The notes: a model not told the origin generated them from the sequence alone. Counted from the first letter of the stretch, positions 45,590 to 54,870 are shown. The stretch is DNA of 64,000 bases from Promethearchaeota archaeon (GCA_019057795.1 JAHLWS010000005.1:1-64000); one strand, 5' to 3'. Numbers and translations: made by a program.

Positions 45590-46873
45590 TTGCGAGATAT
45601 TGAAGATTTTAGAAGAAATTTCAAAAAAATCGTTGAATCAGAGAAGAAGAGATTTAATAATCCTGTTAATGCAGAAAGAGTATGTGAATACGATCAAAAG
45701 TGGAAAAGCGTCCTACAAGAAATTCAAGACTTAAGAAAACAAAGAAACGAAATTTCTAGTAAGATTAGCGCTTATAAGAAATCGGGCGATAATGTAAAAG
45801 CCGAGAAAGCGATAAAGGAATCAAAGCAAATTAAGGAAAAAATTGACGAGTTGGAAAAGAAGAGAATCGAATATATCAATAAAAGAGAAAAATATCGATA
45901 TTATGTGGGGAATGATCTACACGAATCGGTTCCTATTGGTGAAACGGAAGAGAGCAACGAAATAGTAAGAACTATTGGAGATTTGCCTAAATTTGATTTT
46001 AAACCTTTATCACATGTATTTCTAATTGAGAAAATTAATGGAGCAGATACAAAGAAGGCATCTGAAGTGGTGGGGTCAAGGTTTTATTACTTAAAAGGGG
46101 ATATGGTGCTACTTAATTTAGCTCTCATTAGATTTGCTTTAGATAAGTTGATAAGCAAAGGTTATACTCCTTTATGGACCCCATTCTTTATAAAGCACGA
46201 AATTATGAAAGCAGCTGCAGAATTGGCAGATTTTGAGGAACAATTATATAAAATACAAGACGAAGATCTCTATATGATTGCTACATCAGAACAGACTTTA
46301 GCTGCTTATCATTACAATGAGATTATTGATCCTAATTTGTTTCCACTAAAATATGCGGGAGTATCATCTTGTTTTAGGAGAGAAGCAGGTTCACATGGAA
46401 AAGACACTCTGGGAATATTTCGAGTACATCAATTTGAAAAAGTGGAACAATACGTTTTTTGTAAACCTGATAATTCGTGGAATATCTTCGAAGAATTAAT
46501 AACAAACGCAGAAGAGATTTATAAAGAATTAAATATTCCTTATCGAATTGTTAATATCGCCTCTGGCGAATTAAACGATAATGCCGCTAAAAAGTACGAT
46601 CTTGAAGCTTGGTTTCCTGCTTCCGAAAAATATCGAGAATTAGTCTCGTGCAGTAATTGTTTAGATTATCAAGCAAGAAAATTAAAAATAAGAGTTGGAA
46701 AAGTGGGTTCTACTCAAAAAAAAGAAATCGCACACACCCTAAATTCCACTGCGGTCGCGACTGAACGTACAATTTGTTGTATTTTAGAGAATTATCAAAA
46801 TGAAGATGGTTCTGTTAGGATACCAAAAGCTTTACAACCTTATATGAATGGTAAAAAATTATTAAACTCATAA
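45590..46873 (+). CDS. serS: Seryl-tRNA synthetase
   Basis: The 427-residue protein is a class II SerRS of the common type. The N-terminal coiled-coil arm (about 25-95) grips the long arm of tRNA-Ser. Motif 2 is SCFRREAGSHGKDTLGIFRV near 262-281 and motif 3 is NSTAVATERTICCILENYQ near 385-403. It joins serine to tRNA-Ser, which in this organism also begins selenocysteine synthesis on tRNA-Sec. The start is TTG 45590 (read as Met), giving MRDIEDFRRNF; no in-frame ATG lies before it. A coiled-coil gene follows 25 bp later. Confidence 0.95.
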   Translation: MRDIEDFRRNFKKIVESEKKRFNNPVNAERVCEYDQKWKSVLQEIQDLRKQRNEISSKISAYKKSGDNVKAEKAIKESKQIKEKIDELEKKRIEYINKREKYRYYVGNDLHESVPIGETEESNEIVRTIGDLPKFDFKPLSHVFLIEKINGADTKKASEVVGSRFYYLKGDMVLLNLALIRFALDKLISKGYTPLWTPFFIKHEIMKAAAELADFEEQLYKIQDEDLYMIATSEQTLAAYHYNEIIDPNLFPLKYAGVSSCFRREAGSHGKDTLGIFRVHQFEKVEQYVFCKPDNSWNIFEELITNAEEIYKELNIPYRIVNIASGELNDNAAKKYDLEAWFPASEKYRELVSCSNCLDYQARKLKIRVGKVGSTQKKEIAHTLNSTAVATERTICCILENYQNEDGSVRIPKALQPYMNGKKLLNS

Positions 46874-46898
46874 AATAAAATTTGTCTAAAAATTAATA

Positions 46899-48131
46899 AT
46901 GATTGAAATTTCATTAGAAGAATTCGAAGTTTTTTACAAGGAAAAGCTTGATTCTCAATTCTATAAAGTTAAAAAAGCTGTCAAAAAGCAGATTTCTGAC
47001 GTTCGAGATAACTTAATTGAAATAAAGGTTTGTACAGATCATTTTATTGAAGCAGGAGGCGGAAAAATAGATGAGAAAGCTGTTAAATCGTTACATTTCT
47101 TTTCTGACAGAATTAAAAAAGAAATTGATGAAGTTCAAATACCTGAAGAAGATATTACTTACGACAACTTGCATAGTTTATTAAACTCAATCAAGAAACT
47201 CTTTACAAGCATCAATGATATAGCAAAAAAATCTTTACCAAAATTCCAGAAACAAGTACAACCAGAAATAAAGGAATTAAGTTATATTACGCGGAAATTA
47301 GGCAATAAACAAAAAGGTATGGATGAGTTTCTAAGGAAAAAATACACCGATCTAAAGGAGGCAGAATATTTGCTTAAAAAGCTGCCAAAGATATTTTCTT
47401 TAAGAGATAACATCGAACATGCCAAGTCTGATTTAGATGCGTTTGAAAGTGATTTAGAAGCGAGACAGAAAGATCAAGAGGGGTTAATCCAAGAGCTAAC
47501 ATTGGTTGAAAAAAACGAGCTATTTAAAGAACAAGACGAACAAGAAGAAAACTTAGCCAAGTTGAGGATGAAAATAAACAACAAATTTGGTTTTAAAAAA
47601 GCTTTAAAAAAGTTGAAATTTGAATTAGAAAAAGAAACTATTCATATCCCTAGCATTAACACTTATTTTCTAAGAGATTTTTTAAAAAACCCAATAAATA
47701 CGTTAGTTAATGAAAGCAGGGAACTACCAAAATTCTCAAGTTTGCTTATCCAATTACGTCATGTTTTAGAAGAAAATAAGTTAAATCTTAAATCTGAAGT
47801 AAAAGATAAAACTATTAACCAAATTAATGCAATTTTTGACGAAAAAAAAATTCAAAGCGATATCGATAAAATCAAAGAGATTACTAACAAAATTAATGAA
47901 TTAAAGAAACAAATTGACCAAGCAGGTTTAGCGATTAATAGAGAAGATATCAAGAATAAAATTGCTACAAATACAATAAAAATAGAACGTTTGGAAAACG
48001 ATCTCAATAGAAAAAACAAAGATTACATAAGATATTTATCTTCTTTAAAGAAAGAAAGAGAAGAATTTCAAAAATCAGTTAAAAAGATTTTAAACGAAGA
48101 AGTCAAATTAAATATCACGTTCTCATTTTAA
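46899..48131 (+). CDS. Coiled-coil protein, 410 aa
   Basis: A soluble, lysine/glutamate-rich protein made almost wholly of long helices, with clear coiled-coil patches at about 160-230 and 305-395. It has no ATPase or membrane motif. It follows serS by 25 bp and may be in one transcript. Lokiarchaeal genomes hold many such coiled-coil proteins, some thought to be scaffold or cytoskeleton-linked. No function can be read here. Confidence 0.7.
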   Translation: MIEISLEEFEVFYKEKLDSQFYKVKKAVKKQISDVRDNLIEIKVCTDHFIEAGGGKIDEKAVKSLHFFSDRIKKEIDEVQIPEEDITYDNLHSLLNSIKKLFTSINDIAKKSLPKFQKQVQPEIKELSYITRKLGNKQKGMDEFLRKKYTDLKEAEYLLKKLPKIFSLRDNIEHAKSDLDAFESDLEARQKDQEGLIQELTLVEKNELFKEQDEQEENLAKLRMKINNKFGFKKALKKLKFELEKETIHIPSINTYFLRDFLKNPINTLVNESRELPKFSSLLIQLRHVLEENKLNLKSEVKDKTINQINAIFDEKKIQSDIDKIKEITNKINELKKQIDQAGLAINREDIKNKIATNTIKIERLENDLNRKNKDYIRYLSSLKKEREEFQKSVKKILNEEVKLNITFSF

Positions 48132-48166
48132 TTTTTTAGATAATTTGATAATTAATTAAAGCTTTG

Positions 48167-48898
48167 CTAATTAGTTTTAATAATTTTAAAATCTCGGTTA
48201 TTTCTTTTATTTCTTTTTTGCAAAGTTAATTTTAAATTATTTTTTAGAAACTTATACATCTCGGTTTCAATTAAATTAAAGATTTTAAAGTATTCATGCG
48301 CTAGTACTAAGTCTTGCTTAATATCGATATCAAAACCCGCCCGAAACGAGTCGTAAATCGTAAATTTCAAGTTTCTTTCTTGAGCGTCTTTTAGTAACGC
48401 GACAAAAGAAGGAATATTCGGATCTGAAAAATGCGTAGGCAAAATTTTGGGAGGATTTCGTCCAAAAATAGAAATACCGGCCGAATGTATAGCAGGACAA
48501 ACGACAAGTTGGTTTTTTTTCATTAAATTACTTACTTCAATAAAATTTCTTTCTGATATTAAAATAACATCTAAAAACGTAAAAATTGTTTCTGTAGCGT
48601 TAAATTCTTCAATGGCTATGTTGTTTAAATCTCTAATAACTTCGTCAAACGATTTTCTTGGTACTGTGAAGCGCTCCTTTATCCCAACTAATCCATATTC
48701 TTCTGCTAAGTCTAATATCTCACCGCTATTACAATAAACTACTTTTTGGTAGAAGCAATCAACGTTAACTACTTTATTTGCTAAGTCTTTAAACATAGCA
48801 ATAGTCAAATCTTTGAGTAATTCTTTTGAAAAGCAATCTCTAAGACGAGATTTAGTCCTTGACAAAGGGGCGATAGGGATTAAAAGAATACTCCTCAT
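48167..48898 (-). CDS. cofC: 2-phospho-L-lactate guanylyltransferase-like CofC
   Basis: The 243-residue protein has the CofC nucleotidyltransferase fold: LIPIAPLSRTKSRLRDCF at 6-23 with the GTP-binding Lys/Arg, LDVILIS in the metal-binding position near 108-114, and ILPTHFSDPNIPS, then YDSFRAGFDIDIKQDLVLA near the end, as in known CofC. It makes the GPPG-type intermediate for coenzyme F420. LD stands where many have D-x-D/PLxxP, so some change of the metal site is possible. ATG 48898 is clear. F420 also fits the FrhB-like gene. Confidence 0.85.
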   Translation of the reverse strand: MRSILLIPIAPLSRTKSRLRDCFSKELLKDLTIAMFKDLANKVVNVDCFYQKVVYCNSGEILDLAEEYGLVGIKERFTVPRKSFDEVIRDLNNIAIEEFNATETIFTFLDVILISERNFIEVSNLMKKNQLVVCPAIHSAGISIFGRNPPKILPTHFSDPNIPSFVALLKDAQERNLKFTIYDSFRAGFDIDIKQDLVLAHEYFKIFNLIETEMYKFLKNNLKLTLQKRNKRNNRDFKIIKTN

Positions 48899-48962
48899 TA
48901 TGAAATTTAGGCATAGTTAAAATATAAAATATATCAAAATTAAGATCTTTAAGTTACTATTA

Positions 48963-49520
48963 CTATTTTAAATTATTTAATATTTGAATGGATAAACTTT
49001 CAAATGCCACATCCACATTTTTATTAAGTTTAGCGGAAGTCTCGAAATATTCTACTCCAAGCTTATTTACTTTTTCATCGATAAGAGACTGGTCAATTTT
49101 CCTTTCAAGGTCCGATTTGTTTCCAACTATTATGTATGGAACATCACCGCTTAATTCCTTCAATTTAGAGAGCCAGAAGGTTATACCCTTGAATGATGAT
49201 AATTCGTTTAAATTGAAAACAATCATAGCCCCAACTGCTTGAACAAAATAGTATTCGTTGCTAAAAAGTTTATCTTGTTGACCCCCTATGTCCCAAAAAT
49301 ATAGTTTGAAGCCCTTATCTTTAATATCCTTTTTCAATTCAGGGTTTTCTAATTTTATTTTATCAATCACATTGCTCAAATCAATCTCTTTAATTAAAAA
49401 ATTTGCACCGAGAGTTGGAACTGATCCTTCGTTAAATTTACCATCTACGTATCGAGCTAGTAGGCTAGTCTTGCCAACAGATGGGTCTCCGCATAAAATA
49501 ACTTTCCCTCGATAAGACAT
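48963..49520 (-). CDS. Ras/Rab-like small GTPase
   Basis: The 185-residue protein has all GTPase motifs: P-loop GDPSVGKT at 11-18, switch I with T36 (VPTLGAN), DIGGQ at 77-81 in place of DTAGQ, NKSD at 134-137, and ETSAK near 160-164. An insert of about 20 residues (49-70, charged) lies between switch I and the DxGGQ strand, longer than in Rab. There is no C-terminal Cys for a lipid anchor. Such eukaryote-like GTPases are typical of Asgard archaea. The partner and role are unknown. ATG 49520 is clear. Confidence 0.92.
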   Translation of the reverse strand: MSYRGKVILCGDPSVGKTSLLARYVDGKFNEGSVPTLGANFLIKEIDLSNVIDKIKLENPELKKDIKDKGFKLYFWDIGGQQDKLFSNEYYFVQAVGAMIVFNLNELSSFKGITFWLSKLKELSGDVPYIIVGNKSDLERKIDQSLIDEKVNKLGVEYFETSAKLNKNVDVAFESLSIQILNNLK

Positions 49521-49655
49521 GCTTTTTTACCCCTATGATTTTAAATCGTATTTGATTAACATTCAGATTAAAATTTAAACTTATTTTTATTTCAGTTTGT
49601 CCTTTTTATTCGTAATTTTTAACTACTATTTATTAATAAATTTGATTAAAATTAT

Positions 49656-50510
49656 TTACGTTTGGTATGGAGCTTTTGCGGGAGTTAACTTAATTTCTTT
49701 CGTTTCTGAACTAATAAAGTGTTTAAATAAGTGTTCATAACCAATAATTTGGTTTATTTTACCGTTTTCTAACCATATTCCGGATGTATACTCCGGAGCT
49801 TCTTTAACTTGATCAAGTGTAGTTAATAGAAATCCATAATCCGCAATCAATAAACCGAAAGGAATTACATTATCGCCTTCAATTGAATGTATTTTAACAG
49901 AAATTTTTAATAGCTTTTTAATTTCTTCTTTTAAATCCTCAAAATACTTAAAGGCAATTATAATTTCCATATCGGATGAAAATTTTTTGTTCCATAATTC
50001 CTTTAAAATCCATTCGTATCCTCCTAATTCTCCCATCAGTAAATCAGGCGTTATTATAAAATAAATCCGGTTTTCTGAAGAGCTAATTAATTCCTTAATT
50101 TTTGCTCTAATTTTTTCTCGAGAATTTATTGCCCATACTCTGGGTTCTGATTCTTCTTTATCGATTTCCAATTCTGTTATGGCTTTTTCTAGCGTTATTG
50201 TATCTGCGATTTTCTTTTTGTATTGGTCTCTAATAGTTTTAAATATTTTTTCAATAGGAATAACTTGGTAATTTGCGCCCCTCTTTACCGGTTCTTTTTG
50301 GATAAAGCCTTTCTCAATTAACCGGTTAAGACTATCGTATACTCTAGCACGATCGACTCCAGAAAATCTTGCTATATCTGCGGGACTTAAAATTTTATAT
50401 TTGGCAAGAGTTAGTAAAACTTTAGAATCGTTTTTAGTAAATCCCAACGATTGTAGAGAGAGTTCGATTTCTGATTCTTCAAGCTTTATAATACCACGAC
50501 TAAACGTCAA
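49656..50510 (-). CDS. TrmB-family transcription regulator
   Basis: The 284-residue protein starts with the TrmB winged helix: LQSLGFTKNDSKVLLTLAKY at about 19-38, then ADIARFSGVDRARVYDSLNR and a wing with KRGANYQV. A PLD-like or ligand domain fills about 125-270 (VWAINSREKIRAKIKELISS, IYFIITPDLLM). Members bind sugars or other small ligands and control nearby transport or metabolism genes. The start is TTG 50510. The operator is not visible. It stands alone before a long gap. Confidence 0.9.
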   Translation of the reverse strand: MTFSRGIIKLEESEIELSLQSLGFTKNDSKVLLTLAKYKILSPADIARFSGVDRARVYDSLNRLIEKGFIQKEPVKRGANYQVIPIEKIFKTIRDQYKKKIADTITLEKAITELEIDKEESEPRVWAINSREKIRAKIKELISSSENRIYFIITPDLLMGELGGYEWILKELWNKKFSSDMEIIIAFKYFEDLKEEIKKLLKISVKIHSIEGDNVIPFGLLIADYGFLLTTLDQVKEAPEYTSGIWLENGKINQIIGYEHLFKHFISSETKEIKLTPAKAPYQT

Positions 50511-51058
50511 GATTGGAATCTAATTCTTTTTTTATTTAGTATTAAATATCTAATTTTAAAACTATTATTTAATTTTAATTTTTCAGAAAAAAAATAATTA
50601 AATTGACACTTTTATTAAAACGTCTAATTTTGTTAAATATTTGATGACATGCATAAAAAGGTACTTTAAGCTAAAAATCCTATTGTTTAAAACTCAAATG
50701 TTAATTTAATAAAAAATGAAGATTTCGAATATTTACATGATGTTAAATCTTTAATAAAAAAAGAAGATTTCGAACTTTTGCATGAAATCCTTTTTAAAAT
50801 CTCATTCTAGTGAAATTAAACAATCAAAAAAAAATTATTCCCAATTTAATAAATTTTAAAAATTTATTTTAATAATGGTATTTTGTCGGAGTAATAATCT
50901 TTAGTAAATTTTAGATACATAATAACTAATTAACAAAATTTCCATAAAGTATTATTCCGAACCATAATATTTATATAATAGAAAATCGTAGTTATTATTA
51001 ATTATAAATTTAAATTAAAACAGTTCAATTTAAAAAAAAATTTGTGGAGGAATAAATC
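50511..51058. other. Intergenic, 548 bp, before the histone gene
   Basis: Mostly promoter DNA for the histone gene. Near 50720-50810 a plus-strand frame with no start reads NEDFEYLHDVKSLIKK then EDFELLHEILFKISF, a short internal repeat (EDFE-LH) that looks like a gene remnant. Confidence 0.45.
50970..50979 (+). promoter_or_regulatory. Probable TATA box of the histone gene
   Basis: TTTATATAAT lies about 80 bp before the histone ATG with an A-rich leader after it, so transcription could begin near 51003. The leader ends in a strong Shine-Dalgarno, GGAGG, 8 nt before the ATG. Confidence 0.6.
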
Positions 51059-51295
51059 ATGGCAAAAAAAAAAGCCCCAGCAAAGAAAAAAAGCGATAGT
51101 TATATTGCTAAAGCTCCAATTCGGCGATTGATGAAAAAAGAAGGCGCTGATTTAGTTGCTGCCGATGCTCTAGATAAACTTATCGGTTTTCTCGAAAAAA
51201 CCGCTGCTGACGCAACTAAAGAAGCTATTAAGGTTACCAAGGCGGACAAGAGGAAAAGGGTCACAGCGGCCGATATTCGTAAGGCTACGAGGTAA
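51059..51295 (+). CDS. Archaeal histone with N-terminal lysine-rich tail
   Basis: The 78-residue protein is a single histone fold: APIRRLMKKEGADLV at 19-33, the long middle helix to about 57, and RVTAADIRKATR at the end. It wraps DNA as dimers that stack into longer fibres. The first 18 residues (MAKKKAPAKKKSDSYIAK) form a short basic tail absent in most euryarchaeal histones and similar in kind to eukaryotic tails. GGAGG 8 nt before the ATG is one of the best ribosome-binding sites in the window, fitting high expression. Confidence 0.96.
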   Translation: MAKKKAPAKKKSDSYIAKAPIRRLMKKEGADLVAADALDKLIGFLEKTAADATKEAIKVTKADKRKRVTAADIRKATR

Positions 51296-51406
51296 AGCGT
51301 TAGTTTTTAAAAATCTTTAATATTTTTTTTTACTTTTTTTCTTATTATAATCTGCTTGTTATATTATCTTTTTAAGATTATTTTTACTTATTTTCTTAGC
51401 TATCTA

Positions 51407-52342
51407 TTAAAAAGAGTTGGTTATCAATAATTCCTTAATCTTTCCTCTTTTACTTCCATCACTATTTATAGCTCTTTTAGCGTAAAGGATGTTTATTTGA
51501 TAATCTTTATATAAACCTAAAATAAAATCAGAATAAGAATTACTCAACATCACCTTACAACCCCGTTCATCTAAATTTTTATATACATTAAAAAGCCTGA
51601 TTTGGTCTTCTTTGCTAAAATTACCCTTAGTATAACTGGTAAAATTAGCAGAACGCGATATTGGAACATAAGGTGGATCAAAATAAATGAAATCATCTTT
51701 CTCCGCAAAATCTAAACATATTTCGAACGAATTATTTATTAATTTAACATTTTTAAGTGCTTTATGAACTGCATTTAAATTTTTCTCGTCGCAAAACTTT
51801 GGACTTTTATATTTTCCAAAAGGCACATTAAACTGTCCTTTGCTGTTTACTCTATATAATCCATTAAAGCAACAGCGATTCAAATATATAGTTCTTGAAG
51901 CCTTGGTCACATCTGACAATTTATTATATTCTTTGGGATTTCTATCCTTACTTCGTACTTCGTAATAATAATCTTTTTCATTTTTGTGGTTTTTAAGGGA
52001 TTTTATGAGTTCAGAAACATTATTTTTTATTATATTAAAGGAATTAATTAATTCTTTATTTACATCAATTAATATAGCCGTTTCGGGTAATAAATAAAAA
52101 AAGATGGCTCCGCCGCCCACAAAAGGTTCAATATATTTATTGAATTCTTTAGGAAAATAATCGTTCATTTGTAGAATTAATTGTCTTTTACCGCCTACCC
52201 ATTTTAAAAAAGGTTTAGGCACATCTACAATAGATTTCTTCCTTCTATTTTGCTCTTTCTTAATATCAAGATAGTGAATTTTTTTATCATCTTTTCCTAA
52301 AAAATTTTGCAACGATTTTTGGGTCAAGCTTTTTTCATTCAA
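51407..52342 (-). CDS. Dam-type N6-adenine DNA methylase
   Basis: The 311-residue protein has the Dam/DpnM layout: PFLKWVGGKRQL at about 44-55 for AdoMet binding, IEPFVGGGAIFF at 71-82, and catalytic DPPY at 222-225 (FIYFDPPYVPIS). It methylates adenine, in this family most often in GATC, though the site here is not known. The first 40 residues are an unusual charged extension. No matching nuclease gene is adjacent, so it may be a lone methylase for replication or protection. ATG 52342 gives the full frame. Confidence 0.92.
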   Translation of the reverse strand: MNEKSLTQKSLQNFLGKDDKKIHYLDIKKEQNRRKKSIVDVPKPFLKWVGGKRQLILQMNDYFPKEFNKYIEPFVGGGAIFFYLLPETAILIDVNKELINSFNIIKNNVSELIKSLKNHKNEKDYYYEVRSKDRNPKEYNKLSDVTKASRTIYLNRCCFNGLYRVNSKGQFNVPFGKYKSPKFCDEKNLNAVHKALKNVKLINNSFEICLDFAEKDDFIYFDPPYVPISRSANFTSYTKGNFSKEDQIRLFNVYKNLDERGCKVMLSNSYSDFILGLYKDYQINILYAKRAINSDGSKRGKIKELLITNSF

Positions 52343-52486
52343 CGTTAATATTTCATTTTTTCTAATATTATTAAATCAATTAAATCTAATATTTCTATTG
52401 ATATCAACTATTTAATTAATTTTATTACTATATGAATATCTTAAAATCAGGGATTAAAAAAGGAAGAAACCTATTGGTTTTTAGAA

Positions 52487-53008
52487 TTATCCAAACTCTT
52501 CAAAAAATTCCTTATTAAGAAATTTATCGATATTATTCTTTAATTTTTTCCTGACGGAATCCAATCCTTCAGGAACAATTCGAGTTTTGCTAAAAATATC
52601 AATATATCCTAATTCTGAGCCATATCTTGGAACTAAATGGAAATGTAAATGTTCTAAACTTGCTCCAGCGTCTTTTCCTTGATTAATTCCAATATTATAC
52701 CCCATTGGATTGTATAATTCATCGAGTAATAATTGTAAGCCTTGAATCGTTCTTGATATATGGACGATTTCTTCTTTCTTTAAATCGGTAAATTTTGTGA
52801 TATGACGATTTGGAACGCACATGAGATGTCCGGGATTGAAGGGATATAAGTTTAACACAACAAAGCAGATTTCATCTTCGTAAATTTTTAATAAAACTAC
52901 TCTTTCGTCATTCATTCTGATAGAGCATAAAAGACAATCAACATCGGGTTTTGCTTTTCCTTGAACATAATCTAATTTTCCTAACGCCTGTAACCATTTC
53001 TCGAAAAT
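52487..53008 (-). CDS. HIT-family protein, apparent ATT start
   Basis: The HIT signature HLHFHLVPR is near the C-terminus and GKDAGASLEH precedes it, so this is a nucleotide hydrolase or transferase of the Fhit/GalT-like HIT group. The first ATG (52915) would cut off a conserved N-terminus: upstream, the frame reads KWLQALGKLDYVQGKAKPD, then CLLCS, the CxxC usual at HIT starts. The only likely start is ATT 53008-53006, 6 nt after GGTGA, as in uS4. An ATG at 53026 is followed by TGA at codon 4, so it would work only with stop read-through. Confidence 0.88.
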   Translation of the reverse strand: MFEKWLQALGKLDYVQGKAKPDVDCLLCSIRMNDERVVLLKIYEDEICFVVLNLYPFNPGHLMCVPNRHITKFTDLKKEEIVHISRTIQGLQLLLDELYNPMGYNIGINQGKDAGASLEHLHFHLVPRYGSELGYIDIFSKTRIVPEGLDSVRKKLKNNIDKFLNKEFFEEFG

Positions 53009-53014
53009 TACATT

Positions 53015-53020
53015 TCACCT
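53015..53020 (-). promoter_or_regulatory. Shine-Dalgarno AGGTGA for the HIT gene
   Basis: AGGTGA ends 6 nt before the ATT codon chosen as start, the same spacing and core as before the ATC of uS4. The UGA inside it also closes the frame that starts at ATG 53026. Confidence 0.65.
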
Positions 53021-53037
53021 ACTCATCAAATTAATTG

Positions 53038-53556
53038 TTATGAATATAAAGAGAAATCTGAAGTAAAATCTTTAGATTTAGAAAAATCTCCGGGTTTGAT
53101 TTTACCTATGCAATATTCATTAAGAATCATGTTTGAATAAGCCGCACAAGTAAATACCTTACGTATGCTTTTAAAAAACGAATTTTTTGAAATAGTACCA
53201 TCTTTTTTAAGGAAAATTTGATCGCTTATTTCGTATCGAAATTTCTGTGTATCGATTCTAAAAAAAACGTCACGAATTAGAAAAAATTTCCTCAAATCCA
53301 TAAAATATTGTAATTTTTTGTTATCTTCTAAAGCGTTTAAGGCATCCACTTGTTGAGGGGCTATTTGAATTGGGTTAGAAATTATAATTAAATCTTTATT
53401 TTTAGGTTTTAAAACAACCATTTTTGTTTTAAAACAAACAAATTGAAAGCCAAATTCAAGTTTTTTATCATCAATTGGAATTTTTTTTCTTAAAAGACCT
53501 TCATCTAATAGATATTCTTGGATTAGATGTTTTATATTACTCTCGTTGTCAGTCAT
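53038..53556 (-). CDS. Hypothetical protein, 172 aa
   Basis: A soluble protein of mixed strands and helices with no motif I know. Parts such as FGFQFVCFKTKMVVLKPKN (about 50-68) and a late KVFTCAAYSNMILNEYCIGK suggest a compact domain. ATG 53556 is clear. It is co-directional with the HIT gene, 12 bp before the HIT ATG at 53026 but about 30 bp before the ATT. Probably an Asgard- or archaea-specific protein. Confidence 0.6.
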   Translation of the reverse strand: MTDNESNIKHLIQEYLLDEGLLRKKIPIDDKKLEFGFQFVCFKTKMVVLKPKNKDLIIISNPIQIAPQQVDALNALEDNKKLQYFMDLRKFFLIRDVFFRIDTQKFRYEISDQIFLKKDGTISKNSFFKSIRKVFTCAAYSNMILNEYCIGKIKPGDFSKSKDFTSDFSLYS

Positions 53557-53703
53557 TATTATACGTAATCTTTGATTCGATATAAACGTACAATTTTTAA
53601 GGGATGGATTAATTTCCTTATAATTACTTAAATCTTGAAATTATCAATAATAAGAATAAATATATTGCCTAACAATCAGGATTTAGACAATAATCTACGG
53701 GTT

Positions 53704-54195
53704 CTAATCCCAAAGTAATTTAGATCCGCATTTAGGACAAGGATTTGATTTAACGGGTATTAATTGATGGCAAATAGGACAATTCTCTGCAAGTTTAGGT
53801 TGATTTGAGACGCTTTGCGAAGCAATAGGTCTTGAATTATGAATGGGTGTGGTTGAAATGGGAATATTCGGAGTAGTAGAACCGTATTTGGTTTTAATAT
53901 GTGCCACGAATTCCTGCTCTGATTGATTCATTTTCTTGGTTAAAGAGTTCCCACTCGTTATTATCATACACGCAACTACGCCTAATGGGAGGAATGTCAT
54001 TTCATTAAAGGGTAATTCATTTAATAATAACCCAACTACAATAAATAATAATATAGCAACACCAATTAAAACGCCAATGAGGCTTGAACGGATCGATTTA
54101 TTTACCATTTTTTTATAAACGGCGTAATCATTATCCGTTATAGTAATTCCATTTTCGTCTTTAATCTTTGATATAAAGAGAGCCTTTTGTTTCAT
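53704..54195 (-). CDS. Two-helix membrane protein with C-terminal zinc ribbon
   Basis: The 163-residue protein has two hydrophobic segments at about 36-58 and 67-83, a linker rich in Ser, Thr and Pro, and a zinc ribbon at the end (CPICHQLIP, then CPKCGSKL). The layout is common in archaeal small membrane proteins of unknown role, with the ribbon in the cytosol as a binding part. ATG 54195 is clear. Confidence 0.7.
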   Translation of the reverse strand: MKQKALFISKIKDENGITITDNDYAVYKKMVNKSIRSSLIGVLIGVAILLFIVVGLLLNELPFNEMTFLPLGVVACMIITSGNSLTKKMNQSEQEFVAHIKTKYGSTTPNIPISTTPIHNSRPIASQSVSNQPKLAENCPICHQLIPVKSNPCPKCGSKLLWD

Positions 54196-54262
54196 AGTTT
54201 AGTAATATAATTACAATAATTTAAACTTATGTTTATAGAAAAGTATATAAGAACAACATAAA

Positions 54263-54403
54263 ATGGAGAAGAATTATAAGTGTGGTTGTGGTTTAGAAAA
54301 TGTGTTTAAAAAATTGTTTATCCCGTCATTTAAAGAAATGTTGAGTGTGGATATAATCGTTGGAAGGAAAGAAAATGCAAAAATAATGATGGTAATAAAA
54401 TAG
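54263..54403 (+). CDS. Possible small Cys-containing protein, 46 aa
   Basis: A short frame (MEKNYKCGCGLENVFKKLF to VIK) from ATG 54263 to TAG 54401. It has a single CxC pair and no known family. It lies between two genes on the other strand. It may be chance. Confidence 0.25.
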   Translation: MEKNYKCGCGLENVFKKLFIPSFKEMLSVDIIVGRKENAKIMMVIK

Positions 54404-54427
54404 TAAGCGAAAAATTACCAAATTAGG

Positions 54428-54790
54428 TTAATATTTGCCTTTTGGTCTAGTTTGAGGTTGAACTCCTGCGTTCTTTAATTTTTCAATATTTTTTACTAAA
54501 TCTTCTGAGGAAGTGCTGTAAACAACTTGTAGAGTGTCTAAATCTATATATAAGGAGCCAACAATCCCCAATCCCATCAATTGATTATCTTTATCTATAA
54601 AAGTATTATCAAGATTCATTTTAATCGCTTTTTTATTGCCCTCAAGCTCAACAAGCTGCGGTTGACACGCAGTGTACCCCACTCCTCTATTTTTAATCAA
54701 ATAACTCATTATTGCGTAGTCTAATTCGTCGTTGATCTCTCCTTGCTCTTGGAGAATTTTTACCACATTTGGAGGGTTTTGTGATGACAT
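54428..54790 (-). CDS. Hypothetical protein, 120 aa
   Basis: A small soluble protein with a central beta-rich part (ELEGNKKAIKMNLDNTFID, then GIVGSLYIDLDTLQVVYST) and a Pro-rich end. No catalytic motif is seen. A link to other Asgard proteins is likely but not shown. ATG 54790 is clear. It sits 80 bp after the DUF211 gene on the same strand. Confidence 0.6.
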   Translation of the reverse strand: MSSQNPPNVVKILQEQGEINDELDYAIMSYLIKNRGVGYTACQPQLVELEGNKKAIKMNLDNTFIDKDNQLMGLGIVGSLYIDLDTLQVVYSTSSEDLVKNIEKLKNAGVQPQTRPKGKY

Positions 54791-54870
54791 TTTTATAAAT
54801 AAACTATATCATTTAAACAGAACTTTAAAGGGATAGAATTCACATGATGGATTTTGTTATAATAAAATTT

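Noticed and set aside
53936-54118. Plus-strand frame over the zinc-ribbon membrane protein
   Set aside because: It is antisense to a gene with clear transmembrane and CxxC features and has no motif of its own.
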